DNA from: Polyodon spathula
Lineage: Eukaryota; Chordata; Actinopteri; Acipenseriformes; Polyodontidae
Direction: 5' to 3'
DNA length: 64,000 nt
Assembly (NCBI RefSeq): GCF_017654505.1
Contig: NC_054545.1
Span: 16,499,547 to 16,563,546, forward strand
In this document: positions 1 to 12,800 of the stretch, piece after piece
Position numbering within the stretch: the stretch's first letter is position 1
How the letters are laid out: the number at the start of each line of letters is the position of its first letter
The notes under the pieces: model-generated
Told to the model about the DNA's origin: nothing
What the model saw: the letters and a program-made list of their open reading frames with translations, nothing else
Database searches by the model: none
Program-made: the position numbers and the translations under genes

Positions 1-705
1 ATTGGAGCTCTCTTACGCTTTGTGTGACGTCCTGTTATTGACTCGCTCTATAGCCACACATAGTTTTCTATTGAGCGTATGTCACATTCCTATATTATGT
101 AGCCCTTGTTTTGTTATAGCTCCCCTTTGTTGGTTTAACGGTTTAGGCACACAAACATACTTTTTATTACTGTTTTTCCTTTTTGTTATTTTTGCACCTG
201 AACGCTTTGCATTCCAACATAATTCACCCTGCTGGCGTTCCCTGCTGTGGGTGGCTCTCAACGATATGACGTAACAGCGGCACCAGAATGGTTCCAATAT
301 GGCGGCGGCCTGCATTTCCAGCTGACCCAGAAAGCTGACAAAAATTTAAATAGTGGCCAAACGCTTGACCTTTTAACAGAATTGGCGCAGCGAGACACAT
401 TTGTTATGTATACAGAGCATTTAGAGAGCCTTGTTATTTTGTGTACAGTTCCCCTTTTAAAATCAGCAAAATTTCACAAGTGGCCCTCTTGTAATTAGAG
501 AAACATGTGGTAAAAATGAGAATGTGGCAGTAGGCAAATTTTAATTTCTGCAAATATATTTTATGGCAGTACAGGTAAAGGTGAAACAACCTCCCTTGGA
601 AATATTTCTTGTCCATTTGGCATTACTTTGAACTGGGGCCCCTAGTGTGTGTTTGCTGTTAGAATTCTGTCTGAATGAGTTCAGTTTGTTGCTGCTGTAT
701 TGCAG
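1..705 (+). other. DPF3 intron (upstream part)
   Basis: This is noncoding sequence before the first visible DPF3 exon. Weak open frames at 2-274 and 247-498 have no recognisable domain or splice context and look accidental. No repeat of known type was recognised. Confidence 0.6.
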
Positions 706-830
706 AGGGAGAGCTTCCTCAGAGGAAGGAGGGCCAGCTGGCTGAGGGGACCACACTGGAGGCCCTGCTGAGGGGAGAGGGGCTGGACAAGAACAGCTCC
801 AAGGACGAGGAGAGCCTGCTAGAGATCCAG
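706..830 (+). CDS. DPF3: DPF3 exon (linker between requiem domain and zinc finger)
   Basis: The acceptor is TTGCAG at 700-705 and the donor CAG|GTCAGA at 830/831. The first two bases complete a split codon from an upstream exon outside the window. The exon encodes [20 protein letters not shown] and continues [21 protein letters not shown]. The [11 protein letters not shown] core is a d4-family signature. It is the first exon visible, and no earlier coding exon is seen in bases 1-705. A short CA-rich stretch (839-866) follows the donor. Confidence 0.9.
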
Positions 831-3800
831 GTCAGACACCCCAACACACACACACCCACACACAACAGAAGCTTGGGTGATACAAGACAGGAAATCGCTA
901 GCCTCATGTAATTCACCTCTCAGAGCTGTGAGGGGAGTCTCTCATGGAGCCTGCCAGCCTCTTCGTATTCCTGAATAGATGACATGTGTTACAGCACCTA
1001 GGTACCATTGCACAATACCATTTTGAGGAATAAAATGAAGAACAAATGTCCCACCTGGCCAGTCTCTATTGGTTGTCAGTAGAACACATTTTGGGTGATA
1101 TGTGGTTACAATTATCTGTTCAGGACCAGGATACCAAGCACTCTAATAAGGGGTCTAAGTGTGGTTAGACCCACACCCCAGGTATGGAGTCCCTACTTGC
1201 TGTAGGTTAAATACAGTATTTAGCGTGATAAGAGTAGGGAAAATGTAACCTTTTTTTCTGTAACTGTCCAAGGCCTGCTCTAGTTGTGCCTTGTCACTTT
1301 GACATTATATTACATGATCGGCGCAGCGTAACAGGACACACATCTTCACAGAGTGCTCTCTGGAGTGGTCTGTCTGACAGGACTCCAGTCATGGATATAA
1401 TATGTAGCCTTATCAATGTGTAAACTTTACAAAATACATCCTTACTTGGACCTCTACTTCACAATTCACCCTGATAGCAGTATCTATGCATGGAACCGAC
1501 GTCAAGCAACCCATAAATACTCAAATGTTTTAATAAAAAGGTAAACTTTTAATAAAAAATGACATCAAGTGTTAAACACTGTAATCCATCTCTGGGATCT
1601 GCTGGTGATTCATGCTTTTGCCTTTGTTGTTTTTTTCTATTTTTTTCTATTTTTTTTGCTGGCAAGACACTGCTGTGCAGCTGTGCAGTAGATTGTGCTG
1701 GCACTTACTATTAAAAAGACACTGACTGATCTAGCCTATGATACATATGTCTGAAAGGCAACTACACCTGAAGGTGGCTCCTGAAATTGTACTGAAACTC
1801 AGTATTTGTGTAATTGTTATAAGAACCACAGAAAATTATTGTAAACATCATACAAAGTTAAGAAACTAAGACATTCACTGAGCTTTACTACATTAGGCTA
1901 ATGTTTTTTGCAGTAAACTTTATATCTCCGTATGGCACGACGGCTCGAGTCGTGATGTCTCCATACCAGGAAGCTGACACTCGCACAAGTACTATGGGTT
2001 GATGTGCTGAGCGCGTATTTATTCAGATTAAATAAACAAAAACTCTTTTACCAATCAAGACAGCTCACAGAGCCAAAATAACAGTTTAAATCAAAAACAG
2101 TCTCGAACACAAAATCTTCTTAATCAAAACAAGTACCGTGCTGGTCCTTCCAGAATGAGTAACAATTGTATTTTGTTTTCTTTTTTTCTCTCGTCTCTCC
2201 CTCACGTTCCTCCTCTTTGAACACCCACCACCAACATAAACAAGTACAATCTTATATACATGTGGCCATGGCTGTAACTAGCTATGAGGACACTGAGGTA
2301 GTGTCCTTGGTTGGTTTTTTTTTTTTTTTTTTTTTTTTTTTTGCATCATCAATGCTGATGCTCATGTACAAATTCTGGTAAAGTACAAAAGAATCCTTAA
2401 TTTTCTCTGTTGGTTTGCTGTGTAACATAGATTAGAAGGTTGAATAGTTAATACCAAGCAATATTTAAATACTGCCAGCTGTAGCTTGAAACCTAAGTTT
2501 GACCTTGGTAGAATGTCAGCTGTGGCTGTGAAGCTGCATGTGGCCATCTCATCATTTAATAATTTTGGAGATGGCCACATTCTGTATGAGAGTTTTATTA
2601 TGTATGGTCGACAGCCAATTTGTCAATAAATCATTAGCTGCTGACCACTCATTCTCACGGGATGTAGTCTGACAGAGACGAGCTCCAAACATCACCCCTG
2701 ACAACCCACATCAAACTAACTGATAATAACAACAAATGATGTTTTTACCCCAAACAGTACATTTATTTTTAAATCATAATACAACAATAAACCATTCTTT
2801 TTTCAAGCCATAACAATACGTATATCAGCATGGCTCTGCTCTGCCATATTTAACATTTTTAAAATTGATACATAGATAGGAAACGTAACATGGTACAATT
2901 ATGCAAGCAGTGACTGTGGGGATATGTGAAATGTAACAGTGTATGTTGTCAAGGCCCAGTTCCAGGAGGCTGTATCATGACAGGAAAAGTCATTAGTGTG
3001 GCACTGTGTAACTTCACCCTCCTTTACTCCCTGCAGAGGGTTCTGGAGGCCGACGAGAACGGAGATGGTTACCATGACGACGACGATTTTGAAGTTGACA
3101 CTCCAAAGCGAAAACACAGGACCAAAGGACGAGTTAGTATTACCTTGAGAATGAGCCTGTGTGCCTCAAAGACCTACCCTGGCTTGTGTGTTTCAGTCCC
3201 CTTCTCAAAAAGTACCACTAAAGGAAGCTATAACATGGCGCCTACTTGTAATCAAAAAGGAGCTTTAGCAACAACACGTTGTCTTTTACTTTATTGGGGA
3301 TGTGCAGGTTTTTCAAGCACCACCGTAGTCAAGTTATTGTGCAGTGCGCTGTCCTTGCTGTGAATGAGAGAGGTAGAGCCCTGTGACAGGCTGGCGAGTG
3401 GATAGAGGCCCAGAGACAGACTGCAGTTCAAAAAAATAATACTTTTATTATAAATAAACACAAAATAAAAGGTCACAAGGGCAAAAACAAAGATATTCAA
3501 ACACATATAACAAAGCAAAACTTACAAAATAAAGGTTTCCAGGCTGGGCAATGTCTTCACTGGACCAGAAGATTCACAAAAACACAAAACAGCAAACCAA
3601 AAAAAAAATTAGCAAGCACAACCATCCACTTGCTTCCTCAGCTCCCTTCTCCCTCTACTGGGAAGCTGAGGCCTCCTTTTATGTCAGGTGGCTGGGTGCT
3701 GATTGATCGTTAATTACTCCAATCAACCCCAGCCACCTGAACACAATAAACCCAGGCAGGTAGGGGAATTTAACCCCACCCCTGCCAATCTGTATAGGGC

Positions 3801-6800
3801 AGAGCTCTGCTCTGCCACAAGCCCCCTTTAGTATAATGCCCTGGTGAGCTGAGAGCTGGTATGTTGTTTTACAGGGCCGTGGCTCGGGCAGGAGAAGGAC
3901 GGAGGCTGCAGTCATGGACGACCAGGACAAGCCCTATGTGTGTGACAGTAAGTGATTCTGCACAGTGCTGCTGAGGCCAGACAGGACCAGTCACACTGCC
4001 CACACAGCACGGCACAGCACAACACAGCACAACACTGCAAACAATACCCTCATTGAAACACTATGGAAAACTCAGTCTTACCATTACTAAATAAACAAAT
4101 AATAATTATCCTGCCTCAGTGGCAGAGAATGGGCTGGCTGTAGCTGGGTTAGAAACTCACACTAACCCAGTCCTGGGATTCTGATTCAGAAGTTCTCTTG
4201 TACTACTGTGACAGAGTGTATGTATGTTTGTGTGTGTATCTGTCTGTATATATATACAGCTCTGGAAAAAATTGCAAAATCACTGCAAAATTATCAGTTT
4301 CTCTGGTTTTACTATTTATAGGTATGTGTTTGGGTAAAATGAACATTTTTGTTTTATTCTATAAACTACTGACAACATTTCTCCCAAATTCCAAATAAAA
4401 ATATTGTCATTTAGAGCATTTATTTGTAGAAAATGACAACTGGTCAAAATAACAAAAAAGATGCAGTGTTGTCAGACCTCGATTAATGCAAAGAAAATAA
4501 GGTGGTCCTCCATCCACACCTTGATTGACTTGGCTGTGTGGCATGGAGCATTGTCCTGCTGGAAAAAACAATCCTCAGAGTTGGGGAACATTGTCAGAGC
4601 AGAAGGAAGCAAGTTTTCTTCCAGGACAACCTTGTACTTGGCTTGATTCATGCCAAAGCTGCCCGATTCCAGCCTTGCTGAAGCACCCCCAGATCATCAC
4701 CAATCCTCCACCACATTTCACGGTGGGTGTGAGACATTGTGGCTTATAGGCCTCTCCAGGTCTCCGTCTGACCATTAGATGACCAGGTGTTGGGCAAAGC
4801 TGAAAATTGGACTCATCTGGGGGTGCTTCAGCAAGGCTGGAATCGGGCAGATTTGTCTTTGTGAAGGACGCATGAATCAAGCCAAGTACAAGGTTGTCCT
4901 GGAAGAAAACTTGCTTCCTTCTGCTCTGACAATGTTCCCCAACTCTGAGGATTGGTTTTTCCAGCAGGACAATGCTCCATGCCACACAGCCAGGTCAATC
5001 AAGGTGTGGATGGAGGACCACCAGATCAAGACCCTGTCATGGCCAGCTCAATCTCCAGACCTGAACCCCATTGAAAACCTCTGGAATGTGATCAAGAGGA
5101 AGATGGATGGTCACAAGCCATCAAACAAAGCCGAGCTGCTTGAATTTTTGCGCCAGGAGTGGCATAAAGTCACCCAACATCAATGTGAAAGACTGGTGGA
5201 GAGCATGCCAAGACGCATGAAAGCTGTGCTTGAAAATCAGGGTTATTCCACCAAATATTCTGAACTCTTCCTAAGTTAAAACATTAGTATTGTGTTGTTT
5301 AAAAATGAATCTGAACTTATTTTCTTTGCATTATTCGAGGTCTGACAACACTGCATCTTTTTTGTTATTTTGACCAATTGTCATTTTCTGCAAATAAATG
5401 CTCTAAATGACAATATTTTTATTTGGAATTTGGGAGAAATGTTATCAGTAGTTTATAGAATAAAATAAAATGCTCATTTTACCCAAACACATACCTATAA
5501 ATAGTAAAACCAGAGAAACTGATAATTTTGCAGTGGTCTCTTAATTTTTTCCAGAGCTGTGTGTGTGTGTGTGTGTGTATAGTTTTAGAAGAAACACCAT
5601 TACCATGATGCCTGAAGGTTTAAACAAAAATGAATAGTAGATTGTTATATCATTAACTATGAAGTAAAAGCACATTAATAGATTTAAATATAAATACATT
5701 ATTGTAGTTATCATGGCATCAAAAGCCTGTAAGTACCTCTACTGTTTGTTTTCAAACACATTATGTTAAAAACACTGAAACGTTGGGAAGTTGGCTCATC
5801 TTTTTATTTTAATATTGCATACTTTGATCTCAATCAACATTTCTATAGTATATATCAATTGAAACTAAAAACACCCCAGGAAACATTTAGCTTGGCCACC
5901 ATTAATTTAACAGAATCAATTCTCATGCAGGTATTGAATCTGTGTGATGTGACTTGCTCTGTTCTGCTTGGATTTTATAAAGAAAGAGAAGGAGAAATAA
6001 CATCTCATGTATTCCTGGGGTGGGGCTATACCACAGGGGAATCCGGCTCTTCTCTTCTGTTGCTCAGTCTGTTCTGCCATTCTCAAAATGTACATTTATA
6101 TACAGTGACCATCTGACTACAATATCCAGTCAGCATCACTGTTCTGCCTTGTCTGTGTGGTTTCTGGTAAATGCTTTGCTGACCAAACTATGGTGAGGTT
6201 TTAACATTGTATGTCAGAATTGCCATTGTCACAATTTTTACTATCTCCTGTACTTTTGCCTCTCATCATGAAGACATAAGAAGCCATTAAAAACATATTC
6301 AGATATTTTCTATTGTGTAACAAAACAAGAAAGATAAGAGAGAATGCCAATAGCCAATAGGATCCACTGGTACAGGAGGCATGCATAGCCAATAGGATCC
6401 ACTGGTACAGGAGGCATGCATTGCCAATAGGATCCACTGGCACAGGAGGCATGCATAGCCAGTAAGAGCCACTGGTACAGGAGGCATGCATAGCCAATAG
6501 GGTCTACTTTGAACTGTTAGGCAGCCAGTCTGCAGTAAGTATGCATTTTACAGCACATGCACCAAGTGTTGTACCTTACATAAGACAGGGTAAAACCAAA
6601 GCCCCAAACTACACTGCTCATATTCAGAGATGTTTCTAGCAAAAATGATTAAATATATTCAAACCTGTTCAAATGTCATCAAAAGTGACTATTTAAAAGT
6701 TACTAAAAAAATACTGTACCTTAGTTCTGCTTCTAGCAGAGAAGTCTAAACTCGTCAACACAACGTGCCCGCAACGCAGGATCATCCATATTACACTTTA

Positions 6801-9800
6801 TTGCCCTCTTGCGTTTTGCTCTACCGTCTATAGCAAATCCTCAAAATTAATCTTACTGTTTTCACCAGTTCTAACTTGTTTGTATGAATATTGAACTTTT
6901 TGGCAGTTGTTATCATCCGTCAGTAATCATGCAGAAATGAGACAGGGTGGTTTCTGTAAGTGATTACTCAAAAGTGTTCCCCCTCTCCTGTTTCCAGGTA
7001 AACTGGACACTATCTGTCCAGCTTGCAAAAAACCCCATTAACATTTAGCCTGCAAAATGCAATCATTCGTTACCTGAATGACAGCTGACATTTTAAAAGT
7101 TTGCAGAGTAAAAATGACTCGAGTATTTCCCTGTTTTCTTAGTTTGTGTAGTTACTCATGTGTCCCTGCACGCATGGCTAGAGTAAACCACTGCCATATA
7201 GAAGATATGACTGAGCCCCAGGGAACTGTCCATTGTGAGCGTTATTATTATCCAAAAAACAGTTGAAGCTCAGCATGTGTAACATCATCATCCCTTGATA
7301 TTATACTTGCCTAAACAATATATTTTAAAGTGACAGATTCTTATAGTCTCTTGGTTCCAGTTACGGTATCTAGGAAGCACTGCTGCTCAAGACAATCAGA
7401 AGTTATACTTTTGCTATCCACGTCCGTGAATCACGCAGGTGGGGTGTAGACTCAGGACTCACTTAACTGCTATATAAAAAAAAATTAACATTTCAGGTCA
7501 GGTCCACCCATTACCATGGGAAGGGGACCATGGGTAGTTGGCACATATTTTGGTGCATTCAAAGCTCAATTGGGCAGGTGCTGTGGCACTGCAACTAGGG
7601 ATGGATACAAGTTGTGTGTGTTCGCTGTGCAGTGCTGACGACCCCCTTCCTTTCCTTCCTTTGTAGTCTGCGGGAAGCGCTACAAGAACCGCCCAGGTCT
7701 CAGCTACCACTACGCCCACACCCACCTGGCAGACGAGGAGGGGGAGGATGAGAGAGACGAGGAGCCAGCGTGCTCCCCGCCAGCCCCCAAGCGCACTGAC
7801 AACCACAAACGTAAGACACCCCTTTACTGAGCCCCTTGCGCTGGGAGGAACAGGCTCAGCCAAACCCCCTGTTCGAACTCCAGGGAGGCCAAAGCAGGTC
7901 CATAGAGCCTGAAACACTGGGGACAACCAGAAAGTGGATCAACCTGCGCTGGTTTGTGGTGCTGTGATGCCTGTTTTACTCCACTCACACCAGTTTCTTA
8001 ACTAAATATCCCTGAATTTATCCTTTTCAAAAGAATCAATGGAAATAATTTGCATGAGCAAGCGATCTCACTTTGAGTGTGGTACCAGTCTTGCTAAAAA
8101 CCAGGGTTAAATTAACCCATCTGCATTGGTAGTAAATGGGAAAACATTTGAGATATCACTGCCCTTACTTAAGTCTTTTACCTATTTTTCAAGAGAGGAC
8201 AGTTATCTGTTCAGAGATACCAAGATGTAAGCAAGCAAACAAGCAAGCAAGCAGCAATTGCAGAGTGGGGTAAAAACAAGGCGCTACATGTTTTTGGTAG
8301 GACTCAAGAGGTTGCTCGAGTGCTTCTGTTTGGCTGTGGAATGGCTGTGGAAGTGAGGATGCATTGAGTCTTTCTCACTGCAGACAAGTGGCTGCATACC
8401 AAGCTTTACTTTCATCAGCAGTACAGATCCACAACCAATCAGTGTAAGCAAAGTAAGAGTTGCTTCGTGGGGGTTTATGTGGCATCAGAATTGTGCCCCC
8501 TTGTGGCCCTAAGACTCACTATATCTTGGAAAATCAGAGCAGACTTTCTTTTGCAAGAGGTCATAGACCTGTATTATATAATGTGTTAGTCCATGGACTG
8601 CAAACCATAGTTGATTTTCCAACCAAAACCTATTAAGAATACTTCTGTGATTTACATTATGCTAAAAAAAATGATAACACGTTTAATTTAATAATTGAAA
8701 TAAAATAACGCAATGAAACAGAAATGTGTGCTGGACAGGCCCTGCAAACTTGTCTTTGGCCACCTTGGATCTTCCAGTTCATTGCTGTCTTCTTCTTCTG
8801 TTGCTTTTAACCTGCTGTTGTTGTTGTTGTTGTTGTTGTTATTTAAAGAACAAGGAGCTTCAAATGTCCTTTGACTTGCTGTTTTACATTCGCCTAATAT
8901 TTTATAGCGTTTGTGAGCGCTTCTGGGGTCAGTTTCTCTAATACTGAGTTCTCATTTTTGATCAGCCTTTACCTTACATGGAACTAACTTTCATCTTGTC
9001 TGGAGAATCCTTAGTGCCTGGCCTGAACAACCTTCCTCGTTACAATCGGATCATGTGACAATGTGGCGCCCCACCCACTTACATATTGAGAGGGAGAGTG
9101 GCGCTGGCAGAGTTGAAAAGTCACATGATCCGATTGTAATGAGGACGGCTGCAATTAGAATTCTGCAGACAAGCTCCAAGTGAGTTAAAGGCTGATTTTA
9201 GAGAATGAGAACTCCAGAACCCCTCCGAATGATTGCAGACTCCATACTGAGGATATGTAAAAAAGCAATTCAAATGACAGTTGGTGCTGATTACTCTTCA
9301 GGACTCTGCAGAGGCTGTGTACAGTGTGACAGGGCTGAGTGACTGGAGCAAGGTTTTACCAGAATTGAGAGATGCCTCCAGTCTCACATCTTCAAGTCGC
9401 TGATAAATAATAGTAAAAAAAAAAAAACCCTGCACCATACTTACAAAACATTTACCAGTGTCATGAGTTTAATGTTACAGAAGTAGCAAGAAACAACTAA
9501 TGCTACATATCCATTGCCTGGCGCTTCCCACTACGGGTGACCACGGCAACAAAGCACGGTTTTTCCACAGCTTGCCAAAGAGGCTGAGCACGGCTGTCTA
9601 GTCAGGTTTTGCATCTCGTACTCGATTGTAGCCAAACTGGCTGCAAAGGAAGTGCGTCATCAGGTAGCCAGAAGGTACGTGTACAAAAGAAACTGACAGG
9701 GAATTCATTACCGTGGCAAAGCATGCAATGCCATTTTCTTTAAGCTGTATTGCATTCACCGAAAGCAGAGAACTTTGTTAAATTGAACAATGTTCATCCT

Positions 9801-12800
9801 GCTTCGGCAGACAAGACAAAAGGCTGAAGTCGCTTTTTGGTTTTTTTTCAGTTTCTTTTAAAGCAAAACAGAATGCGGTCCCTAGTGACCTTTGATGCAC
9901 GGCAAGAATTTCCAAGGTTGTCCAGGTTTGGGGGGAAAAAAAAAGCACTGAAATGCTCTCTTGATTTTGGCGGCTAGCCGTAGCCTGTAGAGCCAGGCAG
10001 AGGAAACGAGGCATAAGGTGCAGGCAGGGGCTCTTCATTTCACATCAGGAGCTGCATATTTAAAGCTTTTTAACGCTTTAGAAAACTGCTGTTAATGCTG
10101 GTAAAAGCTTTGTGAATACAGCCCGGGCTGTCTTGGCATAGCTGTTTTTAGATTATGGATGTTTTGAATTATTTTGTGTTGATCCTGTGTTTGTAGGAAT
10201 GTGTGCATGTATTTGGTATCCTGGGTGTTTCTTGTGTGTATAATATGCTTTTATTAATTGCTTTTCTGTGAGTGTTTGTAACTTATTGCTTGCTGCTATT
10301 TCCGTTGGACCTCCTTGTAAATGAGATGGAGGTTGTTCTGGGGAGTGAAATTTTAACAAATAAAATGTACCAAACCTTAACACCTGGTGGTTCACTTATG
10401 TGGAGAGTACGTATGATTGTATGTTGTTTTTACACAACCGAAGAACCGCTCCAGTTGTGATTTATATCTGGTAATAACATGCTCTACCTCAAGTGATTGG
10501 AAGTGGGGGATCAATGGAGGTCCTTACTGGACTGAATACAGCATCTTCCCCTAGGTATGCAGAGCACAAATTAGAAAGCTGTGCTGTTTTGTCTCTGCTG
10601 TGTATTTGCCAGGCAGTCTGAAGCAGGAATGCCTTGGATAGACCATTGCTAAGCAGTACTGTCAGTATTAATAGCTTCTTCAGCTTACACCACTATCTTA
10701 ATTACGAAGAGCTTTGTTCTAAACGTACTATGCTGTTTTATGGTCTGTGATACTACATTATTTTTATGGTTGCATTATATCAAACTATAATTGGAGGGCA
10801 AGCGCCGAGTACACAATAAAAAATAAAAAATAAAAACGGCAGCACAATTGGACGTGTGTAACATTCGATTCCAAATCTGTATAAAGTGTATGCAGAGGCC
10901 ACAGTTACTTGGTGATCATTTTAATCAATATGTTCAGCAACTGAAGAGACAGCTGTGATGTATTGAGTCACAAAGACACCAGCACAGGCAATCCCAGTGC
11001 TCATTTCTTTAGCAGCTTACATTAAGGAAAACCGTCTATAATTTACCTAAATACAGAAATAATGGAGAATCGTATTTAACATAAAGCTTCCCATCTAAAA
11101 AAAAGTTTGACAGACTAACAATGTCTAAATGCATGTATAATATAAAATATATCTATATTAAAAGCTGCAGCTCCAGTCGACTTCACTGAACACTTCACAA
11201 CTGACACTTCAGAAAGCACAACGCTTCAGCACTGATAAGCTGAAACTGTTCCTTTTCAGACGTGTGGACATCTTTAGGTGGCCTTGCTATCGTAGCTGGG
11301 TTGCAGTTGCTGTGCACTGGTAATTTAAAATACACTGCAGACAGTGTCTGTGATAACATACCTTACATTTTATATTTCACAAGGTAACTGCACTCTGCTA
11401 TGTGCTATTTCGTCCCCGGTATGAAACTGTTTGATCTGTGCAGTACTGCATAATGACTGGAATGTTGTAGACTGGAGACGTGAGGATGGTTCTTCACCAG
11501 GAACATTTCATTTTGAACTCGACTTCAGAGAATTGAGCAGGGATGACAGGGAGTCGCTCGTGAGGAGTCATGAAGAGTGGCTGTACAGTACTCTGCTGCA
11601 TGGATTTGGGGTTTGTATACACTCCTGGAGCCTTCTGGCAATTCAAATGATCTTGGAACTCTGAAGGAAGTAATATATGAATGGCAGGTATTGTACATAA
11701 CCTATAAAAACATGGCACAAGGATCTGAAACAAAATGCGTGCTGCTCTGCTTTCGCCAGTGAAGTCACTAAGCTGGTTTAAGGGCATGGCGGGTGGGGGT
11801 TCTGCAAAAGCCCACCCCCTCAATTGAATGAACTTGTAGCAGTTGTCAAAAAAAAAAAATCTGTAGTTACTGTATACCTGCTTGTAAATATACTGCAATT
11901 AGGGGTGTTAACTAAGATTAAACACTTGCACATTGTCCAAGTTTTAAATAACCTAATATCGGATAGGATTTTTATATGATGTATAAACTAATACACCCAA
12001 GTGTTTTCCATAGTCCACATTATAAATGTTGTACACATGTCTTCTAACAGAGACATTAACAGTACTCTTATTTGAAGTCTGCTCGTAATGCCTTTTCTGG
12101 TTGATTACAAGCATTATAATGTTCACGCTTTGTCATGTTTGAGAGTCCAAATCCCCTAATTGCAATGCTTTTAGATATTATTTGACAGCTGATTTAAATC
12201 ATACTGAAACAGAACAACAACAAAAAAAAGTTGGCTAACACCTCATAACCACAAGGCCAACCTGCCCCGCCACAAAACCAGCGACACCACTGCGTGTAAC
12301 TAAGGGTGATTTTATAATAAGCTGGCTGTAGAAAAAACAGGCTGCGCTCAAGGGAGTTCCAGAACTTATTAAAATGTTTTAAAAAGATCTCGCAGACAGG
12401 GATGCAGTGCTACATTGGTCTCAATTTCAAATAGTCGCAGGGTAGCACCTTTTCCCTGTTTTTTGTGAGCCCTTTTTTAAACGTTGCTGTACAAACTGCA
12501 ATGAGTTAAGTAACACTCTCTTGTGTGCTGGCCATTTCTATTTATCACCAATGATACTAAGCAAGTTTGATTTTTGGATCTGCATGAACTGATTTGTGAA
12601 TGAACTGGTGCGCGCAGATTGCTTCTAGCTTCCGATGATTCGTTAACATGTTCAGTTGACCCCAGTCTCTTATGGTTTGGATTATGGGGCTGACCGCATT
12701 GCTCCACAAGAGACTGGGCCGTCTCGACTCCGGGTCCAATAACAGAGTACCCCTCTCTGTCTGTCCCACAGCTCAGAAGGGCCCAGACGGGACCATCATT

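Larger units (their letters stand above)
3948..7666 (+). other. DPF3 intron holding the Tc1 element and the 35-bp minisatellite
   Basis: Apart from the Tc1 element (4257-5559) and minisatellite (6352-6508), this AT-rich intron shows short GT microsatellites at 5560-5578 and 4217-4238. In 5580-6350 and 6510-7650 I see nothing with coding or structural support. Confidence 0.6.

Noticed and set aside
1935..2345. A third LTR in the first DPF3 intron
   Set aside because: A minus-strand AATAAATACGC signal looks LTR-like, but I found no TG...CA ends or target duplication, so it is not listed as an element.
4575..4985. Separate minus-strand transposase gene
   Set aside because: It is the inverted part of the Tc1 element, not a second gene; it runs through the duplicated junction.
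6201..6497. Minus-strand repeat protein ([13 protein letters not shown] units)
   Set aside because: It is the 35-bp minisatellite read in an open frame.
7498..7926. 142-codon minus-strand open frame
   Set aside because: It lies opposite the DPF3 zinc-finger exon and its flanks; it is the antisense shadow of GC-rich coding sequence with no domain.
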